NCBI GenBank assembly: GCA_036346405.1
Contig: CM070561.1
Span: 3,536,834-3,600,833 of the forward strand
Length of the DNA stretch: 64,000 bases
Source of the DNA: Phyllostachys edulis
Lineage: Eukaryota; Streptophyta; Magnoliopsida; Poales; Poaceae
Reading direction: 5' to 3'
The notes under the pieces were generated by a model. The model was not told the DNA's origin and did not search any database. It saw nothing but the letters and a program-made list of their open reading frames with translations. Below are positions 58,661 to 64,000 of this stretch, piece after piece; the stretch's first letter is position 1; the number at the start of each line of letters is the position of its first letter. The translations under genes and the position numbers were made by a program.

Positions 58661-59441
58661 ATGAGACCCACAACAGGATAGTTGCCCTATCAGAGTGTGT
58701 CTTTTCTATAGAACAGATTTTGACTACTCCTCAGCGCTACACTTCTCGTCGTCGCCCTAACACTCCTCCATGGGCTTCTACTTCATCTCCTCTAGCCACT
58801 CTTCCTCAGGCCCTAGCTACTGTTCCTCCTCAGCACCCAGCTACTCTTCCTCCTCAGGACCCAGCTGCTTGATATGTTTTTGGTATTTTGATGCCAAAGG
58901 GGGAGAAGCCAGAAGATAAGCTTAGGAGAAAGATTTAGGGGGAGCAAGACTAATGCTATTATTATATACTCTATGTGTTTTGTAGATTGTTATGTCTTAA
59001 TATTAAACTTCTTATGATTATGTGCTTGTGCTTGTAATAGTTTAAAACTATGTTATGGCTTTATTATTATCTTGTTGAACTTGGCGGTTACTATTATGTT
59101 GATGTCATTATCAAAATTGCAATATCTATTATGGTCATATTATAATATTGCAATTCCTCAAGTTCCAAAAAGCAAAAGAAACTCCGCCAAAATTTTCAAA
59201 AATCTCTACATGTGCTTGCAAAAATTTTCTATCATCTTTATGCACATGTTTATGGGGAGCTTTCTTTAAATTGGCTTTAACAAGAAAATAATTCACAAAA
59301 CTCATTTGAGCACATTGCAAGAATTATTTTGTTGTTAAGTCATCAAAAGAATATATACTCGTTTCACAACAAGTAGTATATTCAAAACAATCTTTCTCAC
59401 ATATTAGTTGGGTTGTCATCAATTACCAAAAAGGGGGAGAT
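58661..59441 (+). other. Downstream part of the nonautonomous element and polypurine tract
   Basis: A Pro/Thr/Ser-rich tail (TPPWASTSSPL...) to about 58870, then the phrase GATGCCAAAGGGGGAGA, common near the end of such elements, A/T-rich sequence and the purine tract before the LTR. No other gene. Confidence 0.5.
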
Positions 59442-60951
59442 TGAAAGCATCTAGACCCCTAAAAATTATTTTGGTAATTAATGATAATATGTGAATATAG
59501 GACTAACATGTTTATTGAGTATTTACAAGGTTAAGTCCCAATGGTGAGTTTAATAACTTGAAGATGCATGCTAAAGGACAACATGAAGATCAATATGGTT
59601 CAAAGACACGGTACAAGTAGTCTAGGATTCCTTTTGTGTTTTACCGGTCTTAGGAGAAATGGATGGAAGACCGGATTTTAGGTTAAATGCCGTACTATTA
59701 AGAGGGATCATGACTAGTAGCTTGATAGCATGTTCTTGTGCCATTTGGATCAATTTAAGATCATGCATGTATTTGGAATTTGTTTTGAAAAGCCAACTAT
59801 GCTGTGTTAGGACAATCGGTAGTACCGACATTAAGTCGGCGGTACTACCGCTCAGCGGTACGACCGGGCTCGTAGTGCGGTACTACCACAACCCGGTTGT
59901 TCCGAAAAAGAGTTGGCGGTACGTAAATTCCAGAGAGACATCTTTGGCTGGGTTGCAAACCCTAAGAGCGATAGTACCGCAGTTGTTCAAGCGGATCTAT
60001 CGCACCCCGGTATTTTCCGAATATGAAGCGGTACATATTTTCCAGTAGGTACCCTTTTTGGGTCCTTTGAGAAATGGTAGTATTGCCCTTGTTGAGCGGT
60101 ATGATTGGCCAGCGGTAGTACCGCATGATGGTTGGCGGTAGTACCGCGCTGAAGTTTCCAATGGCTATGTTAGAGCAGTTAATGCAACTGTTATAGCTGT
60201 TAAGGAGCGGTAGGTGAAGTGCGGTAGTACCGCATGATAGATGGCGATAGTATCGTATTTCACTGAAAGTTGGGGATTTTCTCCCCAACGGTCGTATTTG
60301 TTGGTGGAGGGTATAAATACCCCTCCACCTGCTCAAGGATAGTGTACTAGATCACATTTAACATCCATAGAGTCTTGATCATCCTTCCAACACCTCAATT
60401 ACATTTGTGCATTCATTGTGAGGTAGTTGAGCAAAATTCAAGTGCATTTATTCTAGATTGATCCATTGCACTTGAGAGCCGTCAAGCGAAGGTCGTTGAT
60501 TTATTACTCTTGATGTTTTGCCAAACACCTAGACGGCTTGGCAGAGTTAGCACGGTGATCTCTTCAAGAAGATTGTGGAGAGGTCCGGTGCCAAGATTGT
60601 GAGTAGCTTGGTGTTCGCCATCTCCGGAGCGGAGGAAGAACAACCACTAGTGATAGAGGAATGACTTAATTCGTGGAGCCGACTTGAGTTGTTCAAGCTT
60701 CCTCAACGTGGACTAGTGAAGACCGGCAAGTCTTCGATACCACGCGAAAAACTTCATTGTCTCAATTGTGGTTATTTTTTGTATTTACTTATTCCGCATT
60801 AACAATTCTAGCATTTATCTTATGTTAAATTGCTTAGCTAGAATTGTATCTAGTTTAGACTTAGTTCATAATTAGTTTAAATTGTTAATTAGTCAAAAAG
60901 TTTTAAAACCTGCTATTCACCTCCCTCTAGTCGGTTATCCTTAATCCTACA
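59442..60951 (+). repeat. 3' LTR of the nonautonomous element
   Basis: 1510 bp from TGAAAGCATCTAG to CCTACA (TG...CA), directly after the polypurine tract. A GGGTATAAATACCCC TATA region lies at about 60309-60323, and several GCGGTAGTACCGC palindromes lie upstream of it (59820-60250). Confidence 0.75.
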
Positions 60952-61208
60952 ACTGGGAGCATGGTTCTGGCATTTCTTAGGAACATGTGTCCCAAGCGTT
61001 TCTGGGGTGCGTGTATCTCGGCCGTTCTTGGCGTGTGCGATCATTAATCATCTATGCATTTATATTGTTTAGTTTTGTTGTTCCGTGACCTGTTAGGAGA
61101 TTTTATTCCATTTATACCTTGCTGGAATTATTGTTAATTATTTTTTAAATTGGTAGTGAAAATAATTTAGATGACATTCTGGGCTTTGTGTTGGGCTGAG
61201 GTGTTACA
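60952..61208 (+). repeat. Remnant of the gypsy 3' LTR
   Basis: 257 bp matching 53185-53449 of the 5' LTR, including GGGAGC.TGGTTC, TTTCTGGGGTG and the end GGTGTTACA. Its 5' part is missing. Confidence 0.85.
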
Positions 61209-61528
61209 CAGTGCCGGGCCGAGGGGAAGGAAAGTAAAGATGGGCCGCGACTGGGCCAGGAAAGGAGGGGAAAAGGGCGTGGCAGAACTTGCTTAAACCG
61301 ATGTTTGGGGTTTTTATTTTCTTTCCTATTTCCTTTTATTTTTAAATTCAGTTTTCATTTCAAATTTCAAATTAGGTTTATATTTTGTTAATTGTTTTTT
61401 TTGAAATTCAAACCCGACAAGATTTCAAATAAAATTCAGAAAAATTCGAATATCAACCCATTACATTTTTTAAAAAAGTTATTGTATTTTCAAACATTTG
61501 AAACACACTCAGGTTTTAGGATGCTACG
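61209..61528 (+). repeat. Right part of the older LTR-like sequence
   Basis: GGGCC-rich sequence passing into A/T-rich sequence ending ATTTTCAAACATTTGAAACACACTCAGG and GGATGCTAC, like the tails of grass gypsy LTRs. It follows the gypsy directly, so it and 29340-29952 were once adjacent. Confidence 0.35.
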
Positions 61529-63474
61529 TAAAGCTATCCGACACGCCCAATTTGCCTCCTCTGCCGTGCCGCGTGGCCGACCGAGCACCATTTTTAATCC
61601 AAACAATCGAGCAACCAACGAACCCTATCCATCTCGCCCGCCCCGCTTCCACGCGGGCCCATAAAACCGTACGCCCGATTTGTCATTGTCTCGCCCATGT
61701 CGGGTGCACGTAACGTAACCTCGCCCCGTGTCCACACCGCGGGCTCTCTCTCCTCTCACACGAGAGATGCTACAACTGTACCCGGGCTTTTACCGATGCC
61801 CGACGCTGACCCACAGAGACGGGGTCCGCAAGTCAGTCACTGGGAGTGGGAGGAGGCTGCGCGGCTGACGGCAGCGGACGTGAACGCGGCGCAGCGGCTT
61901 CACGCTTAGCCTTGTCCCGGGCGCACGATCCACGTAAGCAAGCCGCAACCTGAGAGGGAGAGCCCCACCTGTTGCGGCGTCCACGTCGCGGCGCCTCCCC
62001 GTGGCGAGCCACACCCACCGCGCGCGACCGCGACCGCGCGGGCCCCGCCCGGTGCAATCACCGCTCCCGGCGGGTAAAGCTTTTAATTTCAGCGCCGCGG
62101 TTTTTACCCTTGTTTCGCTCGTTACGAGGTGGGTGCAGGTGGGTGCGTCGGTGTGCCGCGCTGGGATGGAGTGCGTGAAGCGCGGCCGGCTGGAATCGTG
62201 CGGCTCGGCCTCCCACCTGAAGGCGACGTTACATGCGATGGGAGCCAGCTGACGGGATCGGACGGCCGCTGTGGCGCCGGAGCCGGAGCATTGAAGGCCG
62301 GCATTCCTCTTGCATTCAATTCGGTGCGGTGCAGTGCAGTGCAGTGCAGGGATTGTGCTGTGCTGCGCTGCGCATCATTTCCTTTCTGTTTTCCTTCCTG
62401 AGAATAACCGCGTAAACTAAAACTAAACTCTGTTCAGCATGTGTAACCAGGTGCTTGTGGCAGTGCTACGCTCTCCGCCGATCTGTACAGTACAGGAGTA
62501 ACTGTAGAACGGATGCCAAGTGGGTGTCCGTATTTTGCATGCTAGTATACTAGAGCAGCACTGAAAAAATTAGAGAGATACTCGAGTGGAGTATATCCAT
62601 GACAACATCAGCGAAAGAAAACCGCAGTAATTAACCAGATGATTGATTGGCATTTGAATTGCATCCATCCACGGATTATTTCCTTCTCCTCCTTTCACCT
62701 TCACCCCGTCTATCCGTGAGGCCGTGACCGTGCCAATGACAGGCGAGGCAGACAGCCAAGTACCGCGCCTGCAGACACCTGCAGTGCAGGCAGGCAGGCA
62801 GAGTTGTGGAGGGGAGTAGGTGAACATGACCTCAACACAGGCAGCGCGGCGGGAGAGCGGAGGAAATATAAAATAGCAGAGCATGTCGTGCATGCAACAT
62901 CCCTCAGAAAAAAAAAGCCTCGCTCCCTTTGCTGTTGCTACTTGCTACTCTCTCTCTCCCCCCTCTTCCATTTTATAGAAAACTAGTTTAATGTGCGTGC
63001 TTTAATACAGATTAAAGATCATAGTCGAGCATGTTGGGTCGTCAACTGTTATCGTACTCAGCAACTCGATCTGAGCTATCGGTATTTCGCTTATCGATCT
63101 GACGGACGCCCAAGAGTGAAGAGGCCGGACGTCACATACTCTAATTTTTTATTTTCTAAAAAATATAATAAAAAAATACCTCCACAACCCCCACGCCTCG
63201 GTACAACTACAGTGATAGTCCGGGGGTTACTACTTACAACTCCTGCCTCGCTGTTGCTGCTTCTTCCCCCATCTCCTTTTCCTTTTGTTCCCCGCATCCG
63301 CATGCACCAATCGCCAGCGATCGTTCGTTGCTCTCTCCACATCCATCGGAAAACTACGTCTCCCCCACCGCCTCCCCAATCTCTCTCCCTCTCCCTCTCT
63401 GGGGGTGGTTGATAAGGTGAGCTTTGCCTTTTGGTGGGGAGTTTGATCGGAGGGGAGTGAGCTGGCCGGCGGCC
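61529..63474 (+). other. GC-rich region upstream of the VAL-type gene
   Basis: No protein recognised. Positions 61540-62330 are GC-rich and CpG-rich. A GTGCA tandem run lies at 62329-62350. CTCTCTCTC occurs at 62949 and CTCTCCCTC near 63380. The last 200 bases look like a 5' leader. The true transcription start is unknown, and a short upstream exon is possible. Confidence 0.4.
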
Positions 63475-63611
63475 ATGGCGGGGATGGCTGCGGCGAAGAG
63501 GTGCATGAACGCGGCGTGCGGGGCGCTGGCTCCGTCGGCGGCGGGAGGGGAGTGGAGGAAGGGCTGGCCGCTGCGATCCGGCGCCTTCGCCGTGCTCTGC
63601 GACAAGTGCGG
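63475..63611 (+). CDS. VAL/HSI2-type B3 repressor, exon 1 (partial gene)
   Basis: Starts at ATG 63475 in context GGCCATGGCG. The 45 residues include KRCMNAACG, EWRKGWPLRSGAFAVLCDKCG, the N-terminal PHD-like zinc region of plant VAL (VP1/ABI3-like) proteins. These nuclear B3-domain factors bind RY elements and recruit silencing complexes to shut seed genes off after germination. The exon ends at 63611 before GTACGG, splitting a Gly codon, as expected before the next conserved residues (LAYEQ...). The B3, CW and EAR parts lie beyond the window. The family is clear from this short piece; the paralogue is not. Confidence 0.8.
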
Positions 63612-64000
63612 GTACGGACGCTCCTCTGCGCTTGCTGTGTGCGTGCGTGGAGTTCGTTTGTTAGGAAATCCGAATGGGATGGCTGGCTGGATGAATTAAT
63701 TGATGCTGTTTTTCTTTTGTTGTTGTGTGTATTTGTTTCCATGGTTTTACCCGCTTTTCTCTTTTTTTAGATAATGGAAGAGAAAAATCTCTTCCGACCT
63801 ATGCATCAAGATGCACACGGCCCAATTACCCGCTTTTCTCTATAAGGAAGATGTTTTATTTACTTCTTTAAAGTGCGGCGATTTGTGGATTTTTGTTTTC
63901 TTGAGATTGCCTTTCTCCTTAGCGATTCCCTATTCTAGCTCAAGTAGGGATTTTGGTACCAAGGTGGAAGTAATAGCGTTGCGCGTGTGGAGATTTTTAC
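63612..64000 (+). other. Intron 1 of the VAL-type gene (runs off the window)
   Basis: T-rich intron-like sequence starting GTACGG. No acceptor leading to the expected next exon is seen before 64000. Confidence 0.6.

Larger units (their letters stand above)
56770..60951 (+). mobile_element. Nonautonomous LTR retrotransposon, 5' truncated
   Basis: This starts inside the gypsy integrase and ends with a complete LTR (59442-60951) that abuts the gypsy 3' LTR remnant. It has a leader, one gag-like ORF remnant and a polypurine tract (AAAAGGGGGAGA, ending 59440), but no pol and no 5' LTR, so it resembles large nonautonomous (LARD-type) elements. GCGGTAGTACCGC-type motifs occur through the leader and the LTR. 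Confidence 0.7.
29953..61208 (+). mobile_element. Ty3/gypsy LTR retrotransposon, nested and decayed
   Basis: The 5' LTR starts TGTAATATCCCG at 29953 and ends GGTGTTACA at 53449 (interrupted by CACTA-1). The initiator-Met primer binding site follows, then a truncated gag and broken pol to about 56770, then a foreign LTR element, then the last 257 bp of the 3' LTR ending GGTGTTACA at 61208. Flanks are CGGCG (29948-29952) and CAGTG (61209-61213). They differ only by two changes of the CpG-deamination type, so they are plausibly one 5-bp TSD. Chromovirus or other clade not decided. Confidence 0.8.

Noticed and set aside
1..64000. CRISPR, operons, bacterial toxin-antitoxin or phage genes
   Set aside because: Regular repeats here are transposon subterminal motifs and microsatellites; spliced genes and grass transposons show plant nuclear DNA.

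Overview
The window is nuclear DNA of a grass, most likely rice (Oryza) or a close relative. The evidence is intron-containing genes with GC-rich first exons, Stowaway- and Tourist-type MITEs, CACTA, hAT and Mutator-like DNA transposons, and Ty3/gypsy LTRs primed by initiator-Met tRNA. I saw no bacterial genes, CRISPR arrays, rRNA or tRNA. All family names come from reading motifs by eye; no database search was possible.

Host genes lie in the first 20 kb and at the right edge. They are a group III WRKY transcription factor (2191-4323, +), the 6.7 kDa subunit of ubiquinol-cytochrome c reductase (10194-11695, +; two exons, 61 aa), a vacuolar sorting receptor (13453-19023, +; twelve exons that splice in frame to 638 aa), and the first exon of a VAL/HSI2-type B3 repressor (63475-63611, +; continues past the window). 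A broken kinesin-7 motor fragment lies at 640-938 (-). Between and inside these genes are small transposons, several with clean target-site duplications (TSDs): hAT MITEs at 3091-3436, 5441-5734 and 5800-6099, two Mutator-like elements of one family at 8104-8437 and 19449-20829, a Stowaway at 22760-23018 and a 699-bp hAT at 23307-24005.

From 24.6 to 28.4 kb is a 3.8-kb hAT element. Its transposase frame (25025-27163, -) is continuous over 713 codons except for two TAG stops, and a tandem copy of its insertion site remains empty next door.

From about 29.3 to 61.5 kb is a nested stack. An old LTR-like sequence is split by a Ty3/gypsy element (29953-61208). Its 5' LTR was split by a CACTA transposon (CACTA-1, 30672-51816), whose transposase gene was split by a second CACTA of the same family in the opposite orientation (CACTA-2, 34439-45738; TSD CAC). 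CACTA-2 in turn holds a Tourist MITE (44757-45144). The gypsy 3' side carries a truncated nonautonomous LTR element (56770-60951), and one deletion explains all the missing ends there.

Both CACTAs carry two genes in their own orientation: a tnp2-type transposase, then a gene combining a TnpA-like region with a Ulp1-type cysteine protease. In both, the subterminal repeat motif (around TCACAGACGGTT) occurs at the two ends and again between the two genes, next to the promoter of the protease gene. In CACTA-2 this inner cluster also faces an intact, unrecognised 181-codon ORF (40545-41090, +) with its own TATA box. That divergent ORF/protease arrangement is the most novel-looking feature of the window.
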